Virus record (IMG/VR): IMGVR_UViG_3300049484_000377
Location: 1 to 29,761 of that record
Source: a virus
Length of the DNA stretch: 29,761 nucleotides
Strand: one strand, 5' to 3'
This document shows, one piece after another, positions 1 through 6,947 of the stretch. The position numbers and the translations under genes are program-made. Numbering within the stretch: the stretch's first letter is position 1; each line of letters starts with the position of its first letter. The notes under the pieces were generated by a model. It was not told the origin of the DNA. It saw nothing but the letters and a program-made list of their open reading frames with translations, and made no database searches.

Positions 1-495
1 GAGTCATGGGAGATAAAAGAAATTACAAAGCGGATACCAGAAAGGCTTTATTTTACGAATGGCCGAATATTGTCCATTGAAGATATTAAGGCTTGGATAA
101 AACTAAATAAACCCAAAATTGTTTTTATTGATTATGACCAGAAACTAGATTTGCCGTTTGACAGGAATACTCCTGAGTGGAGGCAATTACAGCGTGCTGT
201 GTTAGAGCTAGAAGATTTCAGCAAGGAAGAAAAATTTTGCTGTGTATTAATGGCTCAAGTAAACCGAGAAGGAGAAATTTCTGCATCGCACAGAGCGACT
301 TTCGCAGCGCATACCATTTTACATTTTTTCGAAGACAGTGCTTATGGCGCAATTATTCATGCAAAAAAGAATCGACATGGGAAAAAAAATGCTGCTATAA
401 CCGTACTTTACAGTCAAGAGAACTCTTCGATAAAAGAAACATCAGTGATCACTTACGATAAAAAAAGCAAAAAAGAAGGGGAATACCTGAAATGA
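1..495 (+). CDS. DnaB-like replicative helicase, C-terminal fragment (partial)
   Basis: The frame is open from the first base of the window, so the N-terminus and Walker A lie outside it; 164 residues are visible. The visible part resembles the second half of the RecA-like core of DnaB-family helicases. It has a Walker B-like strand KIVFIDYDQ (Asp44 of the visible part; DnaB has IDYLQ), a sensor-like LMAQVNRE (residues 83-90; DnaB has SQLNR) and AKKNRHG (121-127), which matches the conserved KxRxG near the C-terminus. In this family the protein unwinds DNA at the replication fork as a hexamer. Its stop overlaps the next start (ATGA). It could instead be a RecA-like ATPase of the wider DnaB/RepA group, because only this half can be judged. 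Confidence 0.75.
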   Translation, partial: ESWEIKEITKRIPERLYFTNGRILSIEDIKAWIKLNKPKIVFIDYDQKLDLPFDRNTPEWRQLQRAVLELEDFSKEEKFCCVLMAQVNREGEISASHRATFAAHTILHFFEDSAYGAIIHAKKNRHGKKNAAITVLYSQENSSIKETSVITYDKKSKKEGEYLK

Positions 496-635
496 AAATA
501 AAAACAGAAATTGAAAGCGCTTTTTTAAAAATGCTTTTGCGGCACGCAATGATTATGATTAAACAAAATCCGGCATGGATAGAATCAGATGATTTTTGTT
601 TATGGTTAGAATATTGCAATAAGGCTTTAGAATAA
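492..635 (+). CDS. hypothetical 47-aa protein
   Basis: A small ORF whose ATG overlaps the helicase stop (ATGA), so translation is probably coupled. The 47-residue product is rich in Lys, Leu and aromatic residues (MKIKTEIESAF at the start, DDFCLWLEYCNKALE at the end) and looks helical. No family recognised. The coupled start, the good fit between two genes and the stop just before a strong ribosome site for the next gene support it as real. Confidence 0.5.
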   Translation: MKIKTEIESAFLKMLLRHAMIMIKQNPAWIESDDFCLWLEYCNKALE

Positions 636-658
636 AAAATAAATAGGAGGTAAACAAA

Positions 659-877
659 ATGAGTGAAGAGCTAAAAGAAAAAACGTTAGAAGAGTTAGTG
701 ATGGAGCTAGAAAAGGTCCGGCAGGAAAAGGCGGAAGTGCAAATGGCACTAGCTCAAGTAAGAGAGGAAAAAAGAGTTTTACTGCTTGAGTGTAAGAAAT
801 TCCAAGATCGTCTTAATTGGACAAATGACATTTACGACGATATGTTTTCAAAATTCATCGACAAGTTGGTGAAGTAA
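659..877 (+). CDS. small coiled-coil protein
   Basis: A 72-residue protein preceded by a strong site, GGAGG at 646-650, inside the leader GGAGGTAAACA that recurs before 5067 and 5610. Residues 1-50 are almost all Glu, Lys, Leu, Val, Arg and Gln in heptad-like spacing (LEELVMELEKVRQEKAEV), so a parallel coiled coil is likely. The C-terminal third (NWTNDIYDDMFSKFIDKLVK) looks like an amphipathic helix. It ends in a TAATG overlap with the nuclease gene. Function unknown; a dimeric partner of the replication or recombination proteins is only a guess from position. Confidence 0.7.
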   Translation: MSEELKEKTLEELVMELEKVRQEKAEVQMALAQVREEKRVLLLECKKFQDRLNWTNDIYDDMFSKFIDKLVK

Positions 878-1776
878 TGGAGCCGAACAAAGATTGTCAA
901 CCCAAAGAACCAAAAGTATATCCGTTGAATACGCTGATTGAAAATCTTAGTTTTGAAGATTATGCCGCCGCAGACGGTATAAACGCGAGCGGTTTAAAGG
1001 ATATTTTGCGATCACCGGCTCATTATTATGAAAATAAATATAACCCCATAGAGAAAAAAGAAACAGAGGCGCTTTTATTCGGCAAACTATTACATTATTC
1101 AATACTTGAACATGAGATGTTTAAAAAGAGGCTTTGTATTGAACCAAAATGTGATATGAGGACCAAGATCGGAAAAGAGACTAGAGAGCGATTTGAGGCG
1201 GATTTGAGGCCTGATGCGATAGTGGTTCCCGAAAGAATGGTTGATAAACTGATTAGGATTGGTGAAAAATTAGCTAAACATCCGTTAACAAAAAACGTGC
1301 TTGCTAAAGGTTCGCGTGAAGTAAGTCTATTTTGGAATGATCCTGTGACTGGGGAATTATGTAAAGCGAGGCCGGATTTTATAACGATCAAAGAAAGAAT
1401 GTCCGTAATGGTGGATTTAAAATCGTGTACCGATGCGAGATATGAGGCTTTTTTTCGTCAGTGCGATAAGCTGAATTATGATTTACAAATGGCTCATTAC
1501 TTTAATGGTCTTTGTGTTGCTGGTTTTTTTAAACAGAGTGATAGTGCAATGTTTATAGCTGTTGAGAAAGCACCACCTTACGAGTCAATGGCTTGGCCGA
1601 TTGGTGTCTCAGTAATTGCAAGAGGAGATAGAAAACGTGAGAAAGCAATGCAAGTTTATCATGAGTGCAGGCTATCGGGTAAATATCCTGGTTACCCTCA
1701 AAAAGCGGTGACGCTTGAGTATCCAGATTGGATGATGGAGAAAGAACTCTATGTTGAAGATGAGGGGGAAGAATGA
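877..1776 (+). CDS. RecE/exonuclease VIII-type PD-(D/E)XK nuclease
   Basis: A 299-residue protein with the motif order of the exonuclease VIII-like PDDEXK family. NASGLKDILRSPAHYY lies at 36-51 (substrate-side helix) and FGKLLHYSILE at 68-78 (conserved His73). SREVSLFW follows at 146-153 (Glu148) and GELCKARPDF at 159-168 (Asp167). VDLKS at 179-183 supplies the Asp-x-Lys metal-binding pair, and YDLQMAHYFNGL at 201-212 is the last motif (Gln204). In this family the enzyme degrades one strand of duplex DNA 5' to 3', leaving 3' ssDNA for an annealing protein. The matching RecT-type gene begins at 5610, unusually far away. All expected catalytic residues are present. Confidence 0.88.
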   Translation: MEPNKDCQPKEPKVYPLNTLIENLSFEDYAAADGINASGLKDILRSPAHYYENKYNPIEKKETEALLFGKLLHYSILEHEMFKKRLCIEPKCDMRTKIGKETRERFEADLRPDAIVVPERMVDKLIRIGEKLAKHPLTKNVLAKGSREVSLFWNDPVTGELCKARPDFITIKERMSVMVDLKSCTDARYEAFFRQCDKLNYDLQMAHYFNGLCVAGFFKQSDSAMFIAVEKAPPYESMAWPIGVSVIARGDRKREKAMQVYHECRLSGKYPGYPQKAVTLEYPDWMMEKELYVEDEGEE

Positions 1777-2132
1777 GAGTGCCAGAATTTTTAGAGGCTT
1801 TTAGAGTAGTAGAAAAACCATTTAATTCAAAAACAGGAGACCAATTTGGGATGTTTTTAATTCCAGTAATAAAGGGATCATTCCGAAAATTTACTGTTGT
1901 CGTGGCGCCTTGTGACCATGAATGGAAACATATTAGTGTTTCGTTGCCGGATCGTTGTCCAACATGGTCAGAAATGTGCATGATTAAAGACCTGTTTTGG
2001 GATGAAGATGAAACAGTAATCCAGTATCATCCTAAAAAATCAGAATACGTTAACGTCCATAAATATTGTTTACATTTGTGGTGGCATAAAGATATTATTT
2101 TGCCGCCAACAGAGTTTGTGGGGCCAGCATGA
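1773..2132 (+). CDS. conserved phage protein (DUF7694-like)
   Basis: A 119-residue protein that starts inside the nuclease stop (ATGA) behind a GAGGGGGAAG site. It has the pattern of a widespread small phage family usually found near replication and recombination genes. The pattern includes FGMFLIP, WKHISVSLPDRCPTWSEM (residues 49-66), IKDLFWDEDETVIQYHP and SEYVNVHKYCLHLWW near the end. I recall this family as DUF7694 and have not checked it. The fold is probably a compact beta protein with several conserved Trp, Cys and His residues. Biochemical role not known. Confidence 0.75.
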   Translation: MRVPEFLEAFRVVEKPFNSKTGDQFGMFLIPVIKGSFRKFTVVVAPCDHEWKHISVSLPDRCPTWSEMCMIKDLFWDEDETVIQYHPKKSEYVNVHKYCLHLWWHKDIILPPTEFVGPA

Positions 2133-2329
2133 CTGAGCGAGAGGGTTTAAAAAAGATTTATGACTTCGTAGATAACTACCATAGAAAGTCGCAGAACATT
2201 CGCAACGGTTTAGAAGTTGACGAGAACGGCAAAAAGATGGAGTTTGATGCCGTTCAAAAAGGCGCTCATGCGGCGACGGCAGTTATAAGATTATTTGTAA
2301 TACAAACCATAAAGGAGATCGGGAAATGA
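2129..2329 (+). CDS. hypothetical 66-aa protein
   Basis: A 66-residue protein starting at an ATGA overlap with the previous stop. It reads as two amphipathic helices (LKKIYDFVDNYHRKSQNIRNGL and GAHAATAVIRLFVIQTIKEIGK) joined by a charged turn. No family recognised. Its place in an unbroken chain of overlapping genes supports it as a coupled member of the same operon. Confidence 0.6.
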   Translation: MTEREGLKKIYDFVDNYHRKSQNIRNGLEVDENGKKMEFDAVQKGAHAATAVIRLFVIQTIKEIGK

Positions 2330-2586
2330 GAACGAATCCGGAAGATACAGCTTTTTCTGCTCCACCTGTAAGGGTTGGAGAGAGGGAATTGATACAGGGG
2401 AAATTAGGATTACTTAAGCGAGAGTATTTTGCTATCGCTGCCTTACAGGGGATTTTGGCTAATGAAGAAGTGTTTAAATCAATAAAAGTAGACCCGATAA
2501 AAAGCGCAGTAAAAATGGCCGATGAATTAATTAAAGAGTTAAACAAAAATGAAAGCGAGGTGGATAATGCCATTAAAATCGGGTAA
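2326..2586 (+). CDS. hypothetical 86-aa helical protein
   Basis: An 86-residue protein starting in an ATGA overlap behind AAAGGAG. The N-terminal 20 residues are polar and Pro-rich. The rest (GKLGLLKREYFAIAALQGILAN, then VKMADELIKELNKNESEVD) looks like two or three helices, the last acidic. Small proteins with IAAMQGLLA-like helices are common next to recombination genes in phages, but I cannot name a function. Its last 20 bases overlap the next small gene. Confidence 0.6.
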   Translation: MRTNPEDTAFSAPPVRVGERELIQGKLGLLKREYFAIAALQGILANEEVFKSIKVDPIKSAVKMADELIKELNKNESEVDNAIKIG

Positions 2587-2713
2587 ATCTAAAAAGGTTA
2601 TTAGCCAGAACATCAAGACAGAAATTAAAGCAGGGAAGTCACAAAAGCAAGCTGTTGCAATTGCAATGAGTAAGGCGGGAAAGAAAAAGAAGACAAAAAA
2701 AAGTAGGACTTAG
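2567..2713 (+). CDS. small basic phage protein (DUF6496-like)
   Basis: A 48-residue Lys-rich protein. The pattern MPLKSGKSKKVISQNIKTE then AGKSQKQAVAIAMSKAGKKKK matches a very common short phage family recalled as DUF6496, in which MPL.KSKSKK is followed by a GKPQKQALAIA-type helix. It overlaps the preceding gene by 20 bases and starts behind GCGAGGTGG. The strong positive charge suggests nucleic acid contact, but its role is not established. Confidence 0.75.
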   Translation: MPLKSGKSKKVISQNIKTEIKAGKSQKQAVAIAMSKAGKKKKTKKSRT

Positions 2714-2723
2714 GTTAGAAAGT

Positions 2724-2751
2724 TGGCCTGATGACTCAGGTCGTCGGGCCA
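2724..2751 (+). promoter_or_regulatory. strong 12-bp RNA hairpin before the fibre gene
   Basis: Bases 2724-2735 pair with 2740-2751 around a TCAG tetraloop, giving 12 pairs with two G-U wobbles. The hairpin sits in the 90-base gap between the early gene chain and the fibre-like gene. No run of T follows, so it is not a standard intrinsic terminator. It may mark an RNA-processing site or insulate the fibre gene from upstream transcription. Only the pairing is directly seen. Confidence 0.5.
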
Positions 2752-2803
2752 TTGCCATAGACAAGGCTTTCGTTTTGAAACAGACTTTTAGTGAGAGGTG
2801 AAT

Positions 2804-5050
2804 ATGTCGCAAAATATTTTTGATTTTAGTATTTCTGGGGAATATACAAAAACAAATACGCAAATTTCTGATGGCAAAGTTATCTTAGCAGAAGCGCAAT
2901 TGGAAAAAGAGGTAACTGAAGATTTTGACAGCGATAGCGGTTTTGACTATGACGATACGAAAGCCGAATTTGTAGGTGGTTTAGTTAGACAAAAAGCAAA
3001 TGATATAACAGAAAATTTTTTGCAAGAATTTACTTCTGATGCCGGATTTACTTACGATAATACTAAAGCGGAGTTTGCTTCAGGTCTTGCAAGAACTAAG
3101 TCTCAACGTCCTACTAATGCGACATTCGGTGCAACTTATACTGATAATATAAATGGTTCGTGGGGTAATGGCGGTTTAAATGGCACAGGAATAGGATCGC
3201 CAACAATATCAGGAGGAAAACTAGAACTAACAGGAGGGACAAAATACGTAAGTTATGATGCGGTTGGGAATGCCGATACTTTGCAGACTGGATGTATACG
3301 GATTCGTTACACGCCAAACTATACAGGAACACCAAGTGCATCGAGGGCCGTGTTTTGTATTTCTCAAGGCACGACGGGGAACAACGTTATATATTTATAT
3401 CATGCTACAGTCTCCGGTTATTTGTATTTTGCTATCAACAATTCTGCTGGTGGTCCTATTATACCAGAAACATCTTTTGGTGTTTGGTCTCCCGTGTCCG
3501 GAACGGAATATGAATTTGAATTGAATTTTGATATCACTGCTGGCGCAACAAGATTTTTTATTAATGGAACACAAAAGGGATCTACTCTCGTACAGACAGG
3601 AACAAGAAGCGGAGCAGTTACGCTTTTTAGAATAGGTGCATTATATAATACGGCCATGAAAGCAGACGCATATTTTAATGATATCGAAATATTTACTTCT
3701 GTTCAGCACACGGCAAACTATGCTCCAGATTACTCCGTGCCAGAAGCAGACTATATAGAGAGCGTTGTCCAATGCCCTGCCCGATCTTATCTTTACAACA
3801 TCGCATCATTCGGCGTCCCGACAACCACTGAGGTTAATGCTCCTAAGTATATTGTAAACGATTATTATTGGAATGGCGCCGCATGGGCCGCAAGTTCAAA
3901 TACCTATGCAACAGCGATGAGTAAGGCTGATTGGATAGCTAATATAGCAACGTTCCCAGAAGGGCAGCTTGGCAGCAGCGTTATTGTAAAAATAGTTTTT
4001 CAATCATCGAATACTCTCTCGTCGATTGATAGTATTGCGTTCACAATAAATGAAACAACCTATCTGGCATCTAATGTTACATTGCCAGAGATGGAACATC
4101 CAGGGCCTGGGACATTCGTTTCGGTTAATTCAATAGCTGTAACAGAAGGAAATACTCCAAGGTACACATTACAGATAGCAAGAAGCGGAAATTATTTATA
4201 TTGGAGTGGTACAGCATGGGTTACAAGTAATGGAACGTATGCACAGGCGAATGATATTGTAACATTCAATGACCATTGTTCTGAGTTACCAGTGGCTGGA
4301 GAAATTTATGGACAGTTCAAAATTCATTTTACAGCATCAAACAGCCAACAAAGTGTTAGCACATTAACAGCAACAATAACATCAGACGCATATTCCGCAA
4401 CGGGGACAATTTTAATAAATAATTACATACAAGCAGAAAGCATTTTATCCATAGATGTTGATGAAACAAAACCAGATGACACAAATATTAAATATGGAGT
4501 AATGGTTAATGGAACCTTAAAATATTGGAATGGTTCTGCATGGACGACAAGTAATGGTAGTGCGTTGCAATTAAATACATTGGCAGACCTTCAGGCTCAC
4601 ATTACAACAATTATTTCGACACGCAGTAAGATTAAAATTTTAACAATGCTTATTTCTGATGATGAGCATTTGCTGACACCAGATATTGATAATTTAACAA
4701 TTGTTTATGATTTTGGTGGAGTTGTTGATTTTGAAACAACTTTAGTAAATGTCTATGGAGAAATAAAAAGCATTACTGGTTCAGCAATTCAGGGTGCGGT
4801 AGTAACATTTACTCCAGCGGGACATTTAGATCGGTTGTTAATTTCATCACATAATTTAATAGGCACTGGTCCAAAAGCGGCAACGACAAGAGTTGATGGA
4901 TATTTTGAGATAGAATTGTTACCTGGAGCATATAAAGTAACGATTGCGAAAGCAGATGAGTTCACAATAACAAAAAAAGCAGAAGGAACGCCGCTTACTG
5001 TAGTAGTTCCTGATGCAGTAGAGGTTAATTTTGACAGTATAGCATCATAA
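2804..5050 (+). CDS. tail-fibre/adhesin-like protein with lectin-like domain
   Basis: A 748-residue protein. I chose ATG 2804, with GAGAGGTG upstream, over the in-frame GTG at 2798. Visible parts in order: a tandem pair of about 24 residues (around 41-64 and 76-99, FDSDSGFDYDDTKAEF and FTSDAGFTYDNTKAEF); a Gly/Thr-rich beta domain of concanavalin/LamG type (about 105-300, ending FNDIEIFTSVQH). Three repeats of roughly 110 residues follow, each with a Y-W-N-G-x-A-W-x-x-S-N-x-x-Y-like hairpin (near 354, 466 and 574). Last comes a carboxypeptidase regulatory-like beta sandwich (about 650-748, VYGEIKSITGSAIQGAVVTF to LPGAYKVTIAK). It is probably a surface or receptor-binding protein of the virion. 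Its position inside the recombination module is unusual. Confidence 0.65.
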   Translation: MSQNIFDFSISGEYTKTNTQISDGKVILAEAQLEKEVTEDFDSDSGFDYDDTKAEFVGGLVRQKANDITENFLQEFTSDAGFTYDNTKAEFASGLARTKSQRPTNATFGATYTDNINGSWGNGGLNGTGIGSPTISGGKLELTGGTKYVSYDAVGNADTLQTGCIRIRYTPNYTGTPSASRAVFCISQGTTGNNVIYLYHATVSGYLYFAINNSAGGPIIPETSFGVWSPVSGTEYEFELNFDITAGATRFFINGTQKGSTLVQTGTRSGAVTLFRIGALYNTAMKADAYFNDIEIFTSVQHTANYAPDYSVPEADYIESVVQCPARSYLYNIASFGVPTTTEVNAPKYIVNDYYWNGAAWAASSNTYATAMSKADWIANIATFPEGQLGSSVIVKIVFQSSNTLSSIDSIAFTINETTYLASNVTLPEMEHPGPGTFVSVNSIAVTEGNTPRYTLQIARSGNYLYWSGTAWVTSNGTYAQANDIVTFNDHCSELPVAGEIYGQFKIHFTASNSQQSVSTLTATITSDAYSATGTILINNYIQAESILSIDVDETKPDDTNIKYGVMVNGTLKYWNGSAWTTSNGSALQLNTLADLQAHITTIISTRSKIKILTMLISDDEHLLTPDIDNLTIVYDFGGVVDFETTLVNVYGEIKSITGSAIQGAVVTFTPAGHLDRLLISSHNLIGTGPKAATTRVDGYFEIELLPGAYKVTIAKADEFTITKKAEGTPLTVVVPDAVEVNFDSIAS

Positions 5051-5066
5051 AAAATGGAGGTAAACA

Positions 5067-5579
5067 ATGGCAGACTTTAAACAGGCTCTCGACCATGTGT
5101 TGAAAGACGAGGGCCTTTATAGTAATAATCCAAGTGATCGTGGAAGTGCTACAAAGTACGGCATAACTAGAAATACTCTTGCAACATATCGGGGCCATGC
5201 AGTATCAATTAGTGATGTGCAAACTCTTTCGCTTGACGAGGCTACGGAAATATATCTCAAGAATTATTGGGAGCCGCTGGGACTTGAAAATATCTTGGAC
5301 CAAAGAGTCGCGACAGCTTTATTTAGTGTTGCTGTAAATTGCGGTATTGTTGTTTGTGGAAGGATGGCTCAGATGGCGGCAGGAGTTAAAGTCGATGGAC
5401 ACTTCGGGCCAATCAGTATCGGAGCCGTTAACCAAATGACGCATAAGAAATTCTTAGTGCCGTTTATTTCTGCGGTGCAGGACCATTATGTGAACATAGT
5501 ATTAGCAGACACAACCCAGCTAACTTTTTTGCGCGGGTGGATAAATAGAACACAAAAGTTGATGGAATTTTTATTTTGA
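5067..5579 (+). CDS. endolysin, GH108-type N-acetylmuramidase
   Basis: A 170-residue protein cleaving peptidoglycan glycan strands at lysis. The N-terminus VLKDEGLYSNNPSDRGSATK (11-30) followed by YGIT is the glycosyl hydrolase 108 signature (family form EGGYSNDPDDPGGATNYGIT), with Glu15 as the expected catalytic acid. AVNCG at 89-93 matches the family's conserved helix. VKVDGHFGPISIGAVN (107-122) is the C-terminal peptidoglycan-binding part, and FLRGWINR (154-161) is also typical. The first glycines of the motif are replaced (GLY, DRG), but the Glu is kept. No signal peptide, so a holin would be needed; none is adjacent. Leader GGAGGTAAACA at 5056-5066. Confidence 0.88.
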   Translation: MADFKQALDHVLKDEGLYSNNPSDRGSATKYGITRNTLATYRGHAVSISDVQTLSLDEATEIYLKNYWEPLGLENILDQRVATALFSVAVNCGIVVCGRMAQMAAGVKVDGHFGPISIGAVNQMTHKKFLVPFISAVQDHYVNIVLADTTQLTFLRGWINRTQKLMEFLF

Positions 5580-5609
5580 GCTATAACCGTTTTATGGAGG
5601 TAAACAAAA

Positions 5610-6377
5610 ATGGAAGATCAAGAATTTGTAAAATCAGTTGACCAAGGTGCAATCGCAAAAATCGAATCAGAAAACATTCCGGCAGTAAGACAGGCAGCAA
5701 TGATGACAGACGACATTGGGTCTCTTGCATTGGTTAGCCTGGAAGACCAATTAAAGTTTGCAAACAGATTGATTCAGGAAAAAATGATTTCCGAAACATT
5801 CAAAACAGCTCAGCAGGTTGTGATCGGGATTCAGTATTGTAAAGCACTAAACTTGCCAGCTTTAGTTGGCCTGAAGATGATGTACGTTGTGAGTGGAAAA
5901 CCGTCCTTGTATGCAGAAGGTCCGTTGGCATTAGTGCAGAGAAGTTCAGTATTCGATAAAATCCGTGAGTATTTTATTGATGAAGATTGTAAAGAGATTT
6001 GCCCAGAAAATAAAAATATTGTTGGCGCGAAGTATTTTGGCGCAGTCACGGAAGTCTGGAGAAAGGGCGACGCAGAACCTCAAATTGATTTCTTTACGAT
6101 TGAGGACTTAGAAAGAGCCGGATTAGATTTTAATTCGTATGGTAAGAAAAAAGATACATGGGCGAAGTGGGAAAGGATAATGTTGCGTTATAAGGCGAGA
6201 ACCTTGGCCTTGCGGTCTAAGTTTGCTGATGTAATTGCAGGAGTGCCAGTAGCAGAGTATGATTATTCCTTCTCACCAGAAACACCAGACATCAATCCTG
6301 AAGTAGTAAACAAGATCAGTGTAGCAGATGAATTAAACGCCGAGTTTTTGGATAAATCAAATGAAGCAACGATGTGA
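5610..6377 (+). CDS. recT: RecT-family single-strand annealing protein
   Basis: A 255-residue protein with the RecT-type pattern: an N-terminal acidic stretch, then SLEDQLKFANRLIQEKMISETFKTAQQ, YCKALNLPALVGLKMMYVVSGKPSLYAEGPLALVQ and WAKWERIMLRYKARTLALRSKFADVIAGVPVAEYDY. The last motif, with a basic helix before an Asp-Val-x-x-Gly segment, is the most telling. In this family the protein coats ssDNA and anneals homologous strands, working with a RecE-type nuclease such as the one at 877. Its C-terminal tail is acidic and probably disordered. The start is fixed by GGAGG at 5596-5600, and the stop overlaps the HNH gene by 17 bases. Confidence 0.82.
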   Translation: MEDQEFVKSVDQGAIAKIESENIPAVRQAAMMTDDIGSLALVSLEDQLKFANRLIQEKMISETFKTAQQVVIGIQYCKALNLPALVGLKMMYVVSGKPSLYAEGPLALVQRSSVFDKIREYFIDEDCKEICPENKNIVGAKYFGAVTEVWRKGDAEPQIDFFTIEDLERAGLDFNSYGKKKDTWAKWERIMLRYKARTLALRSKFADVIAGVPVAEYDYSFSPETPDINPEVVNKISVADELNAEFLDKSNEATM

Positions 6378-6627
6378 GGCGTGCGGTGAGCGAGATCCAG
6401 ATAAACACCACATTAAAAGTCGTGGGGCTGGCGGTTCTGATGATGAGTTCAATATTTTGTATTTATGCCGCCATTGTCATACGGAAATACACGCGATTGG
6501 CCCAAAGAATTTCTGCGATAAATTCCCGCATATTGAAGTGTTGTTGGAAGATAGAGGATATGTGCTCATTCAGGAGTTTGGGCGATGGAGATTAAGCAGG
6601 AAAAGTATTTTTGAATCACGTGAGTGA
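6361..6627 (+). CDS. small HNH endonuclease-like protein
   Basis: An 88-residue protein with the HNH/treble-clef pattern. Cys5-x2-Cys8 forms the first knuckle and His16-His17 the catalytic pair, followed by the conserved SRGAGGSDDEFNIL segment with Asn31. Cys36-x2-Cys39 and His40 then x3 to His44 complete the zinc and metal sites. Compact HNH proteins of this kind sit beside recombination genes in many phages and may process recombination intermediates or nick DNA. It overlaps the RecT gene by 17 bases, so translation is probably coupled. No DNA-binding domain beyond the HNH fold is visible. Confidence 0.82.
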   Translation: MKQRCEACGERDPDKHHIKSRGAGGSDDEFNILYLCRHCHTEIHAIGPKNFCDKFPHIEVLLEDRGYVLIQEFGRWRLSRKSIFESRE

Positions 6628-6644
6628 TGTAGTAGTTGTTCATT

Positions 6645-6658
6645 CATTGTTTACCTCC
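6645..6658 (-). promoter_or_regulatory. inverted copy of the GGAGGTAAACAATG translation start
   Basis: Read on the minus strand, this is GGAGGTAAACAATG, identical over 14 bases to the start region of the endolysin gene (5056-5069). The minus-strand frame it would open encodes only 25 residues, ends at 6570 inside the HNH gene, and resembles nothing known. It may be the scar of an inverted or lost gene. Confidence 0.4.
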
Positions 6659-6682
6659 AAAGCAAGCAATGAAACTGCTCTG

Positions 6683-6709
6683 GTCCCGTAGCAGGTTAAT
6701 ATACGGGGC
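6683..6709 (+). promoter_or_regulatory. hairpin before small membrane gene
   Basis: Bases 6683-6690 (GTCCCGTA) pair with 6702-6709 (TACGGGGC), eight pairs with one G-U wobble and an 11-base loop. It lies in the gap between the HNH gene and the preferred start of the membrane peptide, 17 bases upstream of that ATG. It could affect translation or RNA stability; only the pairing is seen. Confidence 0.35.
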
Positions 6710-6725
6710 GCCTTTTGAGGTAGCC

Positions 6726-6842
6726 ATGGGTTTATGTATATATTTGTTGTTTATATTGTTGTGTTTTTGTATTGGCTATTCGATAAGAGCAGACAAGACC
6801 GAAGAAAAAAAGGAAAGGAAATTTAACTCAGAAAAAAGATAA
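6726..6842 (+). CDS. small single-pass membrane protein
   Basis: I prefer ATG 6726, with GAGG 5 bases upstream, giving 38 residues. In-frame ATG 6669 and TTG 6636 would give longer forms. The product is one hydrophobic segment (MGLCIYLLFILLCFCIGYSI) followed by a highly charged tail (RADKTEEKKERKFNSEKR), so a membrane peptide with its tail probably in the cytoplasm. No family recognised. A lysis-related or superinfection role is possible but not shown. Its stop lies inside the base of the RNA-like stem that begins at 6841. Confidence 0.5.
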   Translation: MGLCIYLLFILLCFCIGYSIRADKTEEKKERKFNSEKR

Positions 6843-6938
6843 GTGCATATAGGTGCCGTGGAATGGCTATCTGCGGAGAATTGCTGCCTGTCGGAGCCGA
6901 TTGGCGACTTAAAAAAAACAGCCTATATGTGCTTTTTT
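6841..6938 (+). ncRNA. candidate structured RNA with terminator-like 3' end
   Basis: Bases 6841-6854 can pair with 6921-6934 in a 14-pair stem (core GTGCATATAGG with CCTATATGTGC, including G-U pairs), and the stem runs into TTTTTT at 6933-6938. The enclosed 66 bases can form smaller hairpins: 6855-6857 with 6865-6867; 6873-6876 with 6884-6887; and 6890-6893 plus 6897-6898 with 6903-6908. An A8 run (6911-6918) lies near the closing stem. The plan of several hairpins closed by a long stem and a U tract resembles a small phage RNA or a leader element. It is not a tRNA: there is no T-arm consensus and the spacing is wrong. The pairing is seen; the function is inferred. Confidence 0.45.
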
Positions 6939-6947
6939 GAGGTTAGT

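Noticed and set aside
2724-2780. CTGATGA followed later by GAAA, as in a hammerhead ribozyme core
   Set aside because: CTGATGA is locked in a 12-pair hairpin, and no stem II or stem III of the needed size can be drawn between it and the GAAA.
6570-6647. 25-codon minus-strand ORF with a perfect ribosome site
   Set aside because: The product overlaps the HNH gene, resembles nothing and is very short; kept only as a possible scar of the inverted leader.
6841-6938. tRNA-like cloverleaf
   Set aside because: There is no T-arm or D-arm consensus, the closing stem is twice too long, and 13 bases separate the last hairpin from the closing strand.
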